Of a stretch of 64,000 bases of DNA, positions 9,312 to 22,136 are shown one piece after another. The stretch covers positions 1,736,001 through 1,800,000 of the forward strand of contig JAINUG010000055.1 of NCBI GenBank assembly GCA_029706075.1. The letters are read 5' to 3'. The stretch's first letter is position 1. Every line of letters starts with the position of its first letter. The notes beneath the pieces were generated by a model, which did no database searches, had not been told where the DNA came from, and worked only from the letters and a program-made list of their open reading frames with translations. Made by a program: the position numbers and the translations under genes. Origin of the DNA: Aldrovandia affinis. Taxonomy: Eukaryota; Chordata; Actinopteri; Notacanthiformes; Halosauridae.

Positions 9312-12300
9312 GGTTAGGATTTTAAACCAAACGTTAAATAGCGAGTAACTGGAGCTAGCTAGTTTGTAATATTGTGTACCCGGTAAGATATGCTATAAAT
9401 TACAATAGCTATAAATGTGTTTTATCAACCGTTGCGGGGAAGAAGCGCCGATTGAGGAACAAAAATAAACAATATTTTCACTTTGTTGTTAATCTACTGA
9501 GCACACTGGGGAAAAGCCGTTAGCAGTCAGCAACTCCCCAGAGAGCAGACGACTCGGGGCAATGCTGGCAAAGTGCCGGCACAGTGGGCTGACTGTCGGC
9601 AACGGATGGATGCACATGGCCCAATTCTGGCCCGATGTCAGCCCAGTCGGCAACTTCGGATTCTGAGCTATAATGCTTTTGGCATATGACAGAAATCCTG
9701 CTCGCTCACTGTCAGCAAATACAGCGGTTTAGAAATATCTCTGACTTCATTTCATTCATTCACTTCAAATTCATTTTCTTAATATAAAAAAAAAAACCAA
9801 AACATAAATTAGCAATGGTAGTTAGCTTATCAGGCTAAACAGGGTGTGGGCTAATGTTCCCTGTTTAGCGATTCTCATACAGGGTATGTTACTTAGCCAT
9901 TCTCAGATTGGGAATGTGTGTATATCTATTATATACCCAGTCTAGGTACATGAAGACCTAGGGCTGTTAGTGCAAAGGTTCTGCTAACCTCCAATGCCAA
10001 CTTACATGTCCGGGCCATCCCTGAACACGTTGATTGTGAGCATGTCGGCTCCCGAACAGTGCCCGGGAAGGGTTTATCTGCTCCTTTCCATTGGAGGGGG
10101 AGAGCAGAGGCAATGGCGGTTCATTGCGCAGTGACTGGCCATCTGACTGAGCCCATACAGGAAGGGGAAGAAGCAGGGCTTTGATGAGAGAGAGAGAGAA
10201 AGGGGAGTCTGTGTAAAAGCCTTGAGTTTCAGAGCCCCTCAGAGTGCGAATACCAGCCTCATGACATCACCCCTGTGAGAAGGCATCTGTGCAAACCAAG
10301 CCCACAGCTAGCGATAGGCAGTGCATATAGTGTGTATATGTGGCGACAAACACTGTCCATTGTGTTTTCCACTGTGAGTTTTATATATTGCGATTTTTTG
10401 AATTTTCGGAGAACATTGGCCATTTAAAATATTTTGCACTGAACAGCGGGTACACTTTGATCAGGGGTTCAAGGGTCACAGTGATGTGTTTTTTCGACAG
10501 CTTAATAAAATTAGAGTTACTTTCATCCTTCAAAAACCCTTAGAATAAAAAATGTTTAACCACAATATTATTCAACTTTCTCTGGAAAAAAATCAAAATA
10601 ATTCTGGGTAATTTCCCACCCATTTGCACCCCTAGTGTGCAAGGTTGGTGTGGGGGAGGTGGGGTGGCACTCTGGCCATATCCCATTTCCTCCTCAGGCA
10701 GTCATTTCCTGTCAGCTGCAAGGTCAGGTGATAGGAAGTGAGGAAGAGGGGCCGGTCCGGGACTGGCGGCAGTGGATGTACCAGGACACCCAGGGTCTTT
10801 TAACATCAGAGAAAAGTGAAGTTGTGTGCTGCCTTAAAGCGAGCCCCAGAACAGCGTGGGGAAGGCTCTTCTGGGGTGGTTTGGACAGCTCTGGCAACAA
10901 AATGGGGCTTGTTCTTTCAAACCATGTCTCCTCTTCCGAGTCGAGATAGAGACCAACCAGAAACACTGGACCACCTCATGTTCTCTGCTGGTTCAAGATA
11001 TGTGTGTGTGTGTGTGTTTTTTTCTAGAGACAAAGATTACATTTATCTGAGCTTATTCAAGTTCCGCTTCACTCTCGCTCGTTGGGAGACTCTGAAAAAC
11101 TCTTTACCAGAAAATGACAAAATTCAGTACAAGATATTCAACCCCCACCGTAATTAAATCACTAAACGGTTAAAACCCAAGTAAACTCAATCTACGTGGG
11201 TGTAAAAGAGACTGATTGGTCCCAGCGGGGGGGGTGGGTTAGTCTGAGGGTGGGGCAGTGCAGATATGCAGGAATGTCCGTGCATTCCATTGCCTCAGTG
11301 ATGATAAAGGTCAAAGGTCAGGACAAAAGGCAGGAGGGGAGGGGTAGGAGGTCCATTAACATCTTCCCTAATGGCAGGCAATCAATCCCACCATCTGCAG
11401 CTTCACCCCAGCCTCTCCCCATCCCGCCTCAGGCACGTCGGCACTCTGCAAACATGGCGCTATTCTGCTTTGTAATTACATGGGCTGTAAACAGCCAGGT
11501 GAGAGGCCTTTGGCATGCGTTTTTCAGACCGCGCGTCGGCATGCCAGAGGCTGTTGCCCTTGAGCGACACCCTCAAATGTTCAGTGTATGGGTGTATTCA
11601 GATCTCCCCTCTACAGGCCACAGCTTAGTGGTGAAGGCCTGCAGTACGTTCTTGGTTTGACTCAGCAGACACGCTCCCATTTCATCTGCTAAATACCGGG
11701 ACGTCAGCCAATCAGAGACTCTGACGTAGTTTTTCAGGTTGGCAACCTCAATAGCGGGGCGGACCAAAATTCATTTGTGCCAAAGCCCCGGGGCTGGAGA
11801 AGAGGCTCGTTAATGAAACACAGAAGTGAAACTATTCACTTTACAAAGAGATCAAATGTGCCAATGTTGAAAATGCAGAAGCAGATCTGTCCATTTGATA
11901 AAGGGACAAAAAACACTAAAGGTAAGAGAATAGAAAGGACCAGGAGTAATTGGCAGACACTGTCCGACTGACATTTGGGTTTGTCTACCCATGACTTAGT
12001 GAATTAAACGGGAATTGATATCTGCATTAAAACACTGGTTATCGGTTATTGTGTCCTGTACTGCACATAAGAAAGCCTCTGCCCTGAACACAGCTGATCA
12101 AGTGTACACAACAGACATACCCAAAACCCATAACGAATGGGTTTGGGTTTTTTGGGTCAAATTCCCATTGGAAAGATTCATTCCTGCATACAAATCAATG
12201 TTAATGTCAATTTGAGTGATTTCCCACAGGTTTGGTGCAATTTTGTTTATGGCAAATATTTGTTTAGGTCAGCTTGAAAACCCTTTGCATTAAAAACACA

Positions 12301-12555
12301 CAAGACAGCACCCAAGGACTTAAGTTTAAGCTTAAGTTAGGGTTTTGAGGATCAAGGGTCCTTATAAGGACATTTCTCAGCACAGAGAATGACCTCAGGG
12401 GCGCATTGGGGACAGGGCTTACTCGCAGGGGAAAACCCTCAAGAGATTCACATCCATGCAAACCTGACCCAAGGTCAATCACAGAGGTTTCGTACAGTAG
12501 TAAAGAAAAAGACCGGATGTATAAAAAGGCGCCTTATGAGTAATTATTGACTTAC
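9312..12555. other. lima1: lima1 intron 3, left of exon 3 in plus coordinates
   Basis: No gene or recognised transposon. A short (TG)n tract lies at 11001-11018 and a GA run at 10186-10202. Several open frames of 60-150 codons overlap here without family resemblance and are treated as chance. Confidence 0.5.
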
Positions 12556-12957
12556 TTTGTTCTGGGCAGCCTCTCCCTTCTCAAACATCCTCTTCAGACT
12601 GTTGAGGGGCACGCTGGGCTTCTCCAGGGGGCTAAGGGGCACCGTGGCCCCCTTGGGCCCTTCCTCTACCGCTGACGTCTTCCTCTGCGTCCTCTCCATA
12701 GCTGCCTGCTCTCCCACTCCGTCCACGGGGTACACAAACTGGCTCCCACTTCCTGGCGTGACTGGCGACTTGGCCCCAAACGGCGGTTCCCCTGATGGGC
12801 TGAGGGTGGGTTTGAGAATGGGCTTGGGTGTGAAACGGGCGCGGGGTGGAGCAGTGGGTGGGGCCACAGGCCTGGTCTGGCAGACGGGCTGCTCCCAGCG
12901 CTTCTTCAGTACGCTTAGGTTGCCGGACCGCAGGGAGTGGGGCAGGGTATCCACGTT
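12556..12957 (-). CDS. lima1: lima1 (EPLIN) exon 3, large N-terminal exon
   Basis: This 402-bp (134-codon) minus-strand exon starts after the acceptor cccccaaaag and ends before gtaagtc; both boundaries are in phase 0. It opens with SLRSGNLSVLKKRWEQ, matching the GTLTVLKKKWEN block of mammalian LIMA1, and closes with VPLNSLKRMFEKGE, matching VPLNRLKMMFEKGE. The middle is proline-rich. In mammals a shorter isoform (EPLIN-alpha) starts at an internal methionine in this region; here an ATG at 12697-12699 (MERTQRK) is a candidate equivalent. EPLIN cross-links and stabilises actin filaments and links cadherin-catenin complexes to actin. Confidence 0.95.
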
Positions 12958-13937
12958 CTTTTGGGGGGGGACACAAGAGAGAGCTGGGGTTATGCAACAG
13001 TCCACCCTTCGTCCGCGGTCATGCACGTTCAACAGGAACTTAAGCCTAGATTCAATCAACATTTGCCCCCAACTTTAACTCACAATTATATGTAATTGTT
13101 TTTTGGGGGGGGGGCGGGGGTTTCCTTCACAAAAGCACCAAAATTAACTAAAGTAAAAAGATTGCATTCATTTGCGAGTCAAAGTTGGGGACAAATTTCG
13201 TCCAGGCCTGAACCTCAAATCGGCATCAGTTTTCTTTTCTTTTTTCCTAGAGATACGTCAAGATCAAACCCTTTGATCAGCCCGGGAATCTCCTACTTGT
13301 TGATTCCTACAATTTTTGCTGCCCAAATAAGAGTTTCCAAACCGTGAGCCCCAAAAATGAAATGGATGATGTCAGTGATTCCATAAAACAAACAGCTGTC
13401 CTGCCACACTGACAAATAAAGTGATGTCGTGCAGAGATGGCATTGTGAAAATGAGCAGAACAGAGGTGAGCAGAGGGCACAGTCAGCTGACCCACCGATA
13501 CGGACTCATTTCTCACGGTTGTGCACGGGGCAGCACCAACTGCGCATGCATCACAGTGATTTGGGGGAGCGAGAGAGAGAGCATGAGGAAGAGAAAAAGA
13601 GAGAGAGACGATGTGGCAAAACTGCATGTACATTAGAACTCTCACACGAGACAGACTGCCCGTCTCTCACCCTCAACAAAGTCAATGCTTGAGACGTGAA
13701 CCAATCAAGACAGACAAAGCACTTCCAATTCAGGATCATGTGCCACTTAATTATGCATGCACTCACCTTCACAGCCCTGAAAAGAGTCCCAAGAATCTAC
13801 CTCCACCACAATAAAATACACACACCCAAACATACTCTCTATACCTCACTTACACACACACATTTTCTACCCCTCACACACACAAACATACCCAAACTTA
13901 CTCTCTATCCCTCACCCTTCTCTCACCCCCTCACACA

Positions 13938-13973
<36 letters not shown>

Positions 13974-15860
13974 AACATACTCTCTCCCTCACACACACCT
14001 CCAAAACTCCACACACCTCTAATATTCAAGGAAAAAAGCTAAGCAATTTGACAGTGGTCATGAGCACCTTCAATAAAACAACGAGTCAACCCCCTGCAGC
14101 CGCTCTCAAACAACGGGAAGTAGACAGTCCACACAGAAAACATACCGGGATCAGCAACACCGTACAAAAACCGCCTGCCCTCAAAAAATTATTCGCTCTA
14201 CACTTAAAGTAAAACCACAGCACTGTGTAACAAAACTAAAAAAAGAGAAGACAGAACACAAAACGGAGTAGAAAACCTGCAGTCACGCTCTTTGTTGGGA
14301 GCCACTGCCGTACATGAAAATGAAAAAGAACTCAACTTTTCTTTTTTTTTTTTTTTTTTTTTAAAGCAGAAGAAAAATAACCTTGTGAAGCCTGGTGACC
14401 TGAAGATCCTGCTCGCTCCCTCTCTGTCCTTCTGCCGAGTTGAAATGATAAAGCTCCCCCAGATGTTAGCGGTTACAGACACTGCATGTAAGAACTGCCT
14501 CTGCCCCCCCCCATTGGTGTGGGGGAGAATGGAGAGCGCGAGAGACAGAAAATCCAGGAAACGAGAAAACAGGAAATGATACATTTGGGAGAAGGTTAAC
14601 CCTTTGCTGGCTGAAATGGGCAGACCTGCCTTTGACGCAAGTGTGGCGCTAGAAAGTTCATTAAAAAATTCTACCCGTTGTCCGAGAACAGCTGCGAGGT
14701 TGATTGTATATGAAACGTTTTTACCTCATCTCAACAGCAATTCCTTGTCGTTATGTCACGATCATGGAAAACGGAAACACATTTACAACATAGTGTGCTC
14801 TTCATATGATGCTCTGGACACAGTGTCCAGTACATTGTACAGTGATTTCTGTCCTTTTCACAAGGCCCAAGTCCTTGGGCTGAAGCACCCAGCTCGTCAA
14901 CTCTTTCTGCCTAAAATTAAAAGCCATTTCACTAATCAGTCTCAAAAGACACAGTCTGGGGCCATCATAACCATGACTGAGAATGATACTTCTGAATTGT
15001 GTGTCTTGTACTGCTTAGGTTCCACTAGTCTCCTTACAGTCCTCGAGGACTGACCTGGGATAACCCCCGCCAGCATCACCAGTCACGCACTCTGAACTGA
15101 GGTCACTCAGGTCAACTTCCTGTTGTTGCCATGACTCTAGCCATCGCCAGAGTTGGCAAGAACTTGCCACGACTCTGTTTCACCATCTTCTCTTTCTGAA
15201 TCGGACTAGTGCCATTTTGGAGCTGTGAATGCAAGCGCGGTCCACCTGGACCTCCCTGCTGCCGCTCGGTTAAAACCACTTGTACTCCGGTGTCCCACTG
15301 GTGGGACACTCTGCCACGCCCCCCGTCATAAAATCATAAAAATATGGATATTAATAAGTATATACTTCTTCACATGTCACGCAATACCTACATATATCAA
15401 ACGATGGGGATTTTTGTCCCGAATCCAACCCCATACGTTGTTTTTAAGTATATTAACACATTTGAATTAAAACGGGCAAAACTTACAGGCTGCACCACGG
15501 CCAACGGCCGTTTTGGGTTACGGCGTGTTGACAATGTTGACATGTTTTCATATAAAATCATATATAATACACGGTTGGACATAGCTAAATACAAAATATT
15601 CTAAGGATTAAAATAAGACCAAAGGTGCCTATTTTACATACAAATTGCCAAAGTTACGACGAGTTTGACATGCATTTCACGTTGACTCAATAACGCGAAC
15701 TCCTGTTAGTTAGAAAAATTATGTAATTCCACTCGTAATACACCAAATACTGAGAAAGTAATCAAAACACTGATATATTGTAAATTACAAACTTGTTCAC
15801 GTGAAAATCAGTATAAACACATATACATTGTCATAAGTATTATAGCACTATTTTCGTATT
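12958..15860. other. lima1: lima1 intron 2, first part
   Basis: Contains T6 then G10 (13099-13120), an AC-rich stretch (13818-13992) and a T21 run (14342-14362). From about 15300 the sequence becomes AT-rich and may belong to the transposon fragment annotated next. No exon was found. Confidence 0.5.
13939..13971. repeat. (AC)n microsatellite
   Basis: A pure AC run is embedded in a longer AC/CTC-rich region (13818-13992) that gives spurious threonine- and histidine-rich open frames. Confidence 0.9.
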
Positions 15861-16148
15861 TTGTCCTCACCCGCAATGGAGGTTATGCCCAACGGACTTC
15901 GGTGTTTTGCCAAACGCTGCTGCCCATTTCCGGTAGACGAGATAATGGCGCTGTTCTATACAAGATGCTTACAAGAGCTGCCCAAAATGTGTATATTCGA
16001 TGTGCATCGGATATGCAAGTCGACATCTACGGCTCCTATGAGCAAAATGGACAAGGGCTTTAAGCTATACGCTTCCTCCTATATTCATGACCATGAGGGT
16101 ACTAACGACATTTTTTTAAAGTACCTGTGCCTGCTGTCTATTACCTAG
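15861..16148 (+). pseudogene. Possible fragment of a SWIM-zinc-finger-type transposon protein
   Basis: A 95-codon open frame contains FPVDEIMALFY, IFDVHRICKSTS and MDKGFKLYASSYIHDHEG. The last block resembles the segment upstream of the SWIM zinc finger in repeated fish proteins linked to DNA transposons. The SWIM cysteines are not present, because the frame stops soon after. I recognise the style of the motif, not a specific family, so the assignment is tentative. The surrounding AT-rich region (15300-16750), with its duplicated 100-bp segment, could be the rest of the element. Confidence 0.35.
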
Positions 16149-16237
16149 CGTTAGCGTTAGCTAGCTAGTACCAACAACATTTTTTTATACCGTACATTTC
16201 AATACATTTAGTAAAAACGCCTGTTGTTTCCTGTACT

Positions 16238-16745
16238 TCAGTCAACAATAACATGGTGTACCGAACTAATACTCAGACTAGAATGCCATCACATAGATGC
16301 ACATACATCTCCCAGTTGTACCCTTTCATTTAATACCAAGATCATGGACCTGCCCCTCATATTTGAGAAATTATAGGCAAATACAGTTGGGCAACATGCA
16401 TATATGGGAATAATAGGGGAAATTTATGTATCAAAAAACACCCGAGTCTATTATTACAAAAGCTCTTGTAGCTTTTGAGTAATTTGTTCTATCTCCTCCA
16501 AATTTTGTACAGGAGTTCATGACATCACATAGACACAAATCGAGGTGTTATATAGCTTCGCTATCCATATTATTATTTTCATATTTTTGAAGTATTATAC
16601 ATTAAAATATATTTTTTCATATAAAATTGCTATATTTTCTATATTTTAGTTAACAATAACATGGGGTAAGTAATTTATACTCAGACTAGGATGCTATCAC
16701 ACAATCTCTCAATTCTCCCCTTTCATTTGATACCAATTTCAATGG
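16238..16745. repeat. Dispersed duplicate of a ~105-bp segment
   Basis: Positions 16238-16346 and 16647-16745 share a segment beginning GTCAACAATAACATGG or GTTAACAATAACATGG and continuing through ACTCAGACTAG(A/G)ATGC and CCCTTTCATTT(A/G)ATACCAA. Both copies face the same way, about 405 bp apart. It could be an internal repeat of one AT-rich element. Confidence 0.7.
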
Positions 16746-18006
16746 GCAGCAAACGCACCTATTCAACGTGGCCAGCTCAGCGGCAACCTCTTCACCGGGC
16801 ACAAACTTGGCCTTCCTGGTAAAGGACATGTGGCCGTGTGTTTGAACACATTCTTGCAGATGTTTTCACTCTGCAACGCCACTCTGCACAACAACTTATG
16901 AAACTTATATAAATAAACGACAATGTAGAGCAACCCCCGTACATCAAGGCTGTTCAATTACTTTTTCATGGGGGCCAGATTTAAAAAACCAAACGTACAG
17001 GTGGGCCAGATGTTTTCCGCATTTCCTGAACGAATTGTTCATTAGTTCCGTTCATTTAAAATCGTATTTGCTTTCATTTTCCGTGAGAAATGTTAGTTCA
17101 CAGGCCAGTCGAAAGCACTGCTTGGGCCCCCACGGTGGCCAATTGAATAGCCCTGACTTAGATTATGAGAAATGTCACCGTTGTTGCAGTGCTTGCAGTG
17201 CACAGTAAACAAACAATGGACCCTAAAGCACAGCACTACTACTAAACATCAAACAAGTAGAAATGCATCAGGCTACATTTTCCCCCAAAACTTCCCCCCT
17301 GGTCTGTGACAACACTGTGGCTGGTGGCATTACCTTGTATTCCTGCATGACGCTGGGCAGTCACTACGACTTCGTACCGTTCTGGATGGCTACTCGAGCT
17401 CAACTGGTAATCGGAGTTGTTACGTAAAACCAAAGGGAATTACCTGCAGATTACAGGGTCTAAATAAGGATTAAGGCCTGACTACCTTCCAATTGCATTA
17501 CGTGGCCTTGGACGACTGGGCCACAACAGACTATGTGCGTGCACGTGGCTGTGGACCAACTTCAGTTGCGCAAAAAAGTGCTTGCTCATGCAGAGAATCT
17601 TAACATGCATGGTTACGCAATTTGAAGCACCTGAACTTTGATAAATCCATTTCTCAACAACCTCTATAAGGACTAGAGGATAAGCAGGTTTATACCCAGG
17701 GAAACAGTTAAATGACTCATTAAGTAGATTGTCACCAACGTATAATTCATTAGTCCATCAAACACCAAAGAAGATCATCCATTGCATGGTGCGTCATATT
17801 GCCAGTTTAATCAGTCATAGATAAAAGGAACTATTGACTGATAATAGGTATAACACAACTACTGTATACATTCACTTACATTAATATAGCTATTGCTGGC
17901 TTTTGAAGACACATTTTGAATACTTTTTTTTAACAGAAACTCAAAAAGTAATTAAAAAATTTGATGTGGACTAGACATCCTTAAACCTGATTTGTAAATA
18001 GTTAAC
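16746..18006. other. lima1: lima1 intron 2, middle part
   Basis: No coding exon or transposon was recognised. Confidence 0.5.
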
Positions 18007-18218
18007 AGCTGGCAGTGTAGTTTAATGGTTAGGGAGCTGGGCTTGTAACTCAGAGGATGCAAGTTCAATTTCCAGGTGGGGCACTGCTGAGTGTACCCTT
18101 GAGCAAGGTACTTAACCTGAATTGCTTCAGTAAAAATATCCAGCTGTATAAATGGATTGTATGTAAAGAAATCGCTCTGGATCATTTTAAATGCCTAAAA
18201 TGTAAATGTAAATGTAAT
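18007..18218 (+). repeat. V-SINE-like tRNA SINE, copy 1
   Basis: The tRNA-like head reads GTAGTTTAATGGTTAGG with a B-box-like GTTCAATTTCC. The central conserved block is ACCCTTGAGCAAGGTACTTAACC. The tail ends in TGTAAATGTAAATGTAATG and the L2-like CGCTCTGGAT. The hexamer GTTAAC flanks both ends (18001-18006, 18219-18224), a possible short target duplication. Confidence 0.85.
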
Positions 18219-19222
18219 GTTAACCAAGAATTTTCGCTTATTGTTAAGTTCATAAAGTAGTATGTACTTTCAAGTGTCACACATAGGAACATGCTGCAAG
18301 AAATGCATAAGCCTTAAAAATGGTGGCAGTGAAGTAGTCTAGCACCACCTTTAATAATCCTGGGGATTCAGTGTGTTTGTGTTTGCGTGTGTGTGTGTGT
18401 GTGTGCGAGCGAGCATGTTCATGTGTGCAGGTATGGGTGTGAGAGAGTGTGTGTGTGTATACATGTGTGTGAGAGAAAGAGTAGGCGTGTGCAGATTTTT
18501 GTTAAAATTGAGTCTTTAACCAATTAGGTTTGACTGAGCAGTTGATTGAATGTTCTTGGTCATATCTCAGCTGTGAGGAGCTTGTGAAAGGAATGTGTTG
18601 TTGGGACTGCACGAAAATAAATAGATGTACAAGCAAGCATTTTTTTTAAACTTAATTCTGTTCATTTGTGCCCCTAAAAAAATAAGTTAAAAGTTAAGGT
18701 AAAACTGATTAGAATTCAACTTGACTGAAAACCTGAGGGCTTGAGGGATTAAAAGATATTGGGGCAACGGTCCCTTATTTAATGGGAATATGTATAAAAA
18801 CTTTTTTTAATTTTTTATTCAATAAATAACTTTCATTTAAATGTGACAAATGCACCCTTAGACATCAATATCGAGTAGGATTTGTCGCTGATAAACTGTG
18901 AGGATGTTCATATGCAAATATAGGTCAGTCTAATCAAACCCAATTAATGAAAAGAATGTGGAATAATTACCAGCACACACAGGGGTTTGGGAAACATTGG
19001 TCCAGACTCATCAACGCAGGGCTTTGAGAGATCGCACAACCTTACCAGATGAGGGGCACTCTCCACATCAACAGACCTGTCTGCCAGGTCAAGGGTTTTA
19101 TGTTTATGTAGAATAACAACTAATAATTAACAAATAGCATCATTCCTTCAAGTGGCAGTTTTTTTATGATCGACCTCATCAAATGCAATGAATTATGAGG
19201 CCTTCTGTCCAAGGAAGGGTTA
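18219..19222. other. lima1: lima1 intron 2, TG-rich then plain sequence
   Basis: TG-rich stretch at 18376-18472. No exon was seen. Confidence 0.5.
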
Positions 19223-19628
19223 AACCTGGGGTGGCCAACCGTGATCCTGGAGAGCCACAGGGCTTGCTGGTTTTCATTGCACTTGTTATTTGGCAGATGC
19301 TTCTATCCAAAGTGACTTACAGAAAGTGCATTCAAGTAGGTATGTCCCCAAGTAAACAGCCATATACAACACTAGTGCTAAAGCGGGATAAAGTAAGTTG
19401 AATATAATAATTAAATAAGTACAATAAGTAGTAGTGGGTGTTTTTTATATATTAGGGGTGGGCTAAGTACCAAGGGGCAGTCTGAAGACTTGATCAATCA
19501 ATTAAAAAGTTTTTCATTGCCTAGTTAACTCACCTCAGCTGGTTTCTTGGGTCTAAATTGGTGGCTGATTTTAAGGTGAAAATAAAAACCTGGCAACTCT
19601 CCAGGCCCCAGGTTGAACCATCCCTGGA
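19223..19628. mobile_element. MITE with inverted ends, split by a LINE tail
   Basis: The left end (CCTGGGGTGGCCAACC then TCCTGGAGAGCC) and the right end (GGTTGAACCATCCCTGG, preceded by CTCTCCAGGCC) are imperfect reverse complements over about 40 bp. The flanks GGTTAAACC and GGATTAACC look like a diverged target duplication. The core is interrupted by the LINE fragment at 19281-19510. Confidence 0.7.
19281..19510 (-). mobile_element. 3' tail of an L2-type LINE with 10-bp target duplication
   Basis: The insert is flanked by perfect 10-bp repeats TTTTCATTGC (19271-19280 and 19511-19520). Read on the minus strand it ends with an L2-like tail (GTAAGTCACTTTGGATAGAAGC). The body matches the 3' region of the minus-strand L2 copy at 56284-56500, sharing ACACTAGTGCTA and AGTACAA(T/C)AAGTAGT. 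It is a strongly 5'-truncated insertion. Confidence 0.88.
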
Positions 19629-20899
19629 TTAACCTGTATGAGCAGCATTGGCACCTCTTGTTTCAAAAACCCTTCCATATCAGTCCCACAGTTAGCCACC
19701 AACAGGCGAGTTCTACTTATTAACACTGGGAGGAACACACTCAAGTCAAAAAAGCAAATTATTTTAACAAGAATGGGTGCTTGAGCCAAGGGGGGGGTGG
19801 AAGACAAAGTATTGAAGCGAAAAGAGGATGGACAAGCACTACATCTTATATCTTAATTTGCATTTCATACACAAGCAGCATCAGCCTAAAAACACAGACG
19901 CATGCAAACTTTTGGGCGAAACGCCTTCTTCAGCGTGCATGTATTGTACTTGTTACACTAACCTGCTCCCATTGGCTGCAGGTAGCCTCGGAGTCTTCTG
20001 TACGCGAGCTGGCTCAAGTAGAGTACATTTTGACATCAGAGGACCCTTACTTTCTCACAGGACTCCCAATTTCAACATTCTCTCTGCTGTCAGGCATGTA
20101 AATCCCAATTTTAAATGTAAAGCATTTCACAACATTTAAACGCTTACCCAGCTAAACTCAAGATCAAGAAAAAAAAATAGACAACTACATGATAGAGAAG
20201 AACAGAAATGAAAGATTAAGAGAACCTTCTCGAAAGCATAGGGATTTATGAGTTCCTGTCAGAGGGGATACCCCCCTGAAAGCCAGTGTAACAAGAGAGG
20301 AAATGATTCACATATGTGGCTGGAGGCTGACATTCATACTCAGAGACTTGTCTTTCCACACGCACATTTCGCCCATGGAAAGACACTCAAATCTCCAGGT
20401 GTGGAATATGGAGTATCAGTGGAGCTCCAGTTATATAACAATAACAACAATAGTAACAACAACTTTGTCCATATTTACAGTCATGCATTTTGACTTGTCC
20501 CGCAATGACATGCGTTGTCCCACATTTGAATAAAATAAGATTTCCCTCGCTTTATTTTGATCATTCATATATTTGAAATAAAGGGAAAAGTTGTATAACA
20601 CCCCCCCACATCTGTCCCAGTCCCACACTGTTCCATGTATTCATCCTGCATTTGGACTATTTGAATCTGGTCACACGAACTATGGATTACAAGCCAAAGT
20701 ACTTCACTGACAGGCACTTGCATTTACAAAACTGGAAATGGAAATATATGACCCCAAAAAGCACACTCAGCAGAATGTGTAGGCTGATCCGGATGAGTCT
20801 GGCTCAGTGTTTCACAGCACAGGGTCAGACCGGCGACCCATTGTCCCCATGGCCTATCCCTTCCCAGCATCCTGCCCTTCCGCTCGGTTAGACACTCAC
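19629..20899. other. lima1: lima1 intron 2, last part before exon 2
   Basis: Contains GGGCGAAACGCCTTCTTCAG (19914-19933), a short string of a style common at the ends of repeated elements. No exon was recognised. Confidence 0.45.
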
Positions 20900-20945
20900 C
20901 GCTTTCTTCTTGTCCGCGCTGGCCTCTTCAGCAGCCCTCTGGTAC
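20900..20945 (-). CDS. lima1: lima1 (EPLIN) exon 2
   Basis: A 46-bp minus-strand exon lies between acceptor aatttcctccgcag and donor gtgagt. Its first base completes the lysine codon split at the end of exon 1; the rest reads YQRAAEEASADKKKA and ends on a complete codon. Mammalian LIMA1 has YQKAAEE directly after the exon 1 peptide, so the match is clear despite the small size. Confidence 0.95.
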
Positions 20946-22136
20946 CTGCGGAGGAAATTGGTGAGAGCTAGGAGAAATGCAGTCCTGGAGGAAGTGCACA
21001 TATATTAAATGCATACCAACCATCCCCCTGCCCACCCCCAAACCCTTATTTAGCCTTATTCCAAGGGGGGCCATGCAGAGGTATGGCAGACTCTTAAACC
21101 CTTTAACTGTGGTGGTTCATGAAAGAGTAACTTATAGAGCTCTGCTCTGCTCAGCTTCGACTCACTGAAACTACTCAAAATGACAATGGTGGCCTCTGCT
21201 GGCCACACAGAGCACACATTTGTAAACGCCAACTGTAATTTAAAACCAGTGAAATAATTATGCGTGTGTATACACAATGTTATTTCAGTTTCTATAACTT
21301 CTATGCTAACTGTGGAAGTAATTTCTTCTCCTTATTCCTTTTCTTCTCCTTGGGTCTTGGATTTCCTTTTGATTTTTCAATGGGTAGGTTCAAGACTGAA
21401 GTTAAATCTTAAAATACACCCAATTATTATTGCTTCCTGTCCCCTTGTCACTCCAGAGTGAGTGATTCAGTCACCTCATCCTCCCCAGCATACATTTCCA
21501 CCCCCCACCCATAAAATGAATACATCTGGAGTGGTAGTACAGCTTCATCTACATTTCCAGCTCTCCCCCTGTTGGGCAGGTAACCAGGCAACTCGCAAGA
21601 CGCTCTTAATGACAGGAGTGGAAAAGCTGGGCTGAGCAAAACTGGAATAACAAGTCATGGTTATTGAGAGAGGTTATGGTTCCGAGTGACTGTCAGGGTG
21701 AACGGAACTGGGATACCATAGAAGAGAAGTAAAAAGGGATAGCAGAGGAGAAGAAATGTGAAGAAAAACAGAGCTGAACTGAGAGGAGGCCTAGGGTTGG
21801 GAGAAATCAGAAGCCGGGCATTTCCCTGCAGGACTCAAGTATAAATGTTGATTGGTGTCCTGGTCATGTGGGCATGCTGAAACCAACTTGTGACTTGTGC
21901 ACCTTTGCCCTCGATGGGCATCTAAATACTGGCTAAACATTAACAGCGAGAGTGATCAAAGCTCTGCGGGAGACTGCTGTAATTCTTCCGACAGGCTTGG
22001 GGGACAGAGGCATGGCAGCGTTCAACTCCGACAGAAAAACCGTAAGACAGACAGGAACAAAACTGAAAGAAAGAATAAAAGATAAGAAAGCGAGAACGAG
22101 AAAATATGAAAGGAGGAAAGAATGGGGTGTGAGGGT
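20946..22136. other. lima1: lima1 intron 1, part near exon 2
   Basis: No recognised element apart from a short string GTGGCCTCTGCTGGCCACAC (21190-21209) of a kind that recurs in fish repeats. Open frames here have no family resemblance. Confidence 0.45.

Noticed and set aside
11196-11660. 154-codon plus-strand frame
   Set aside because: Longest anonymous frame in intron 3, but it shows no domain or recognised motif and runs opposite to lima1; treated as chance.
13696-14022. 108-codon threonine- and histidine-rich frame
   Set aside because: It arises from AC-rich simple sequence in lima1 intron 2.
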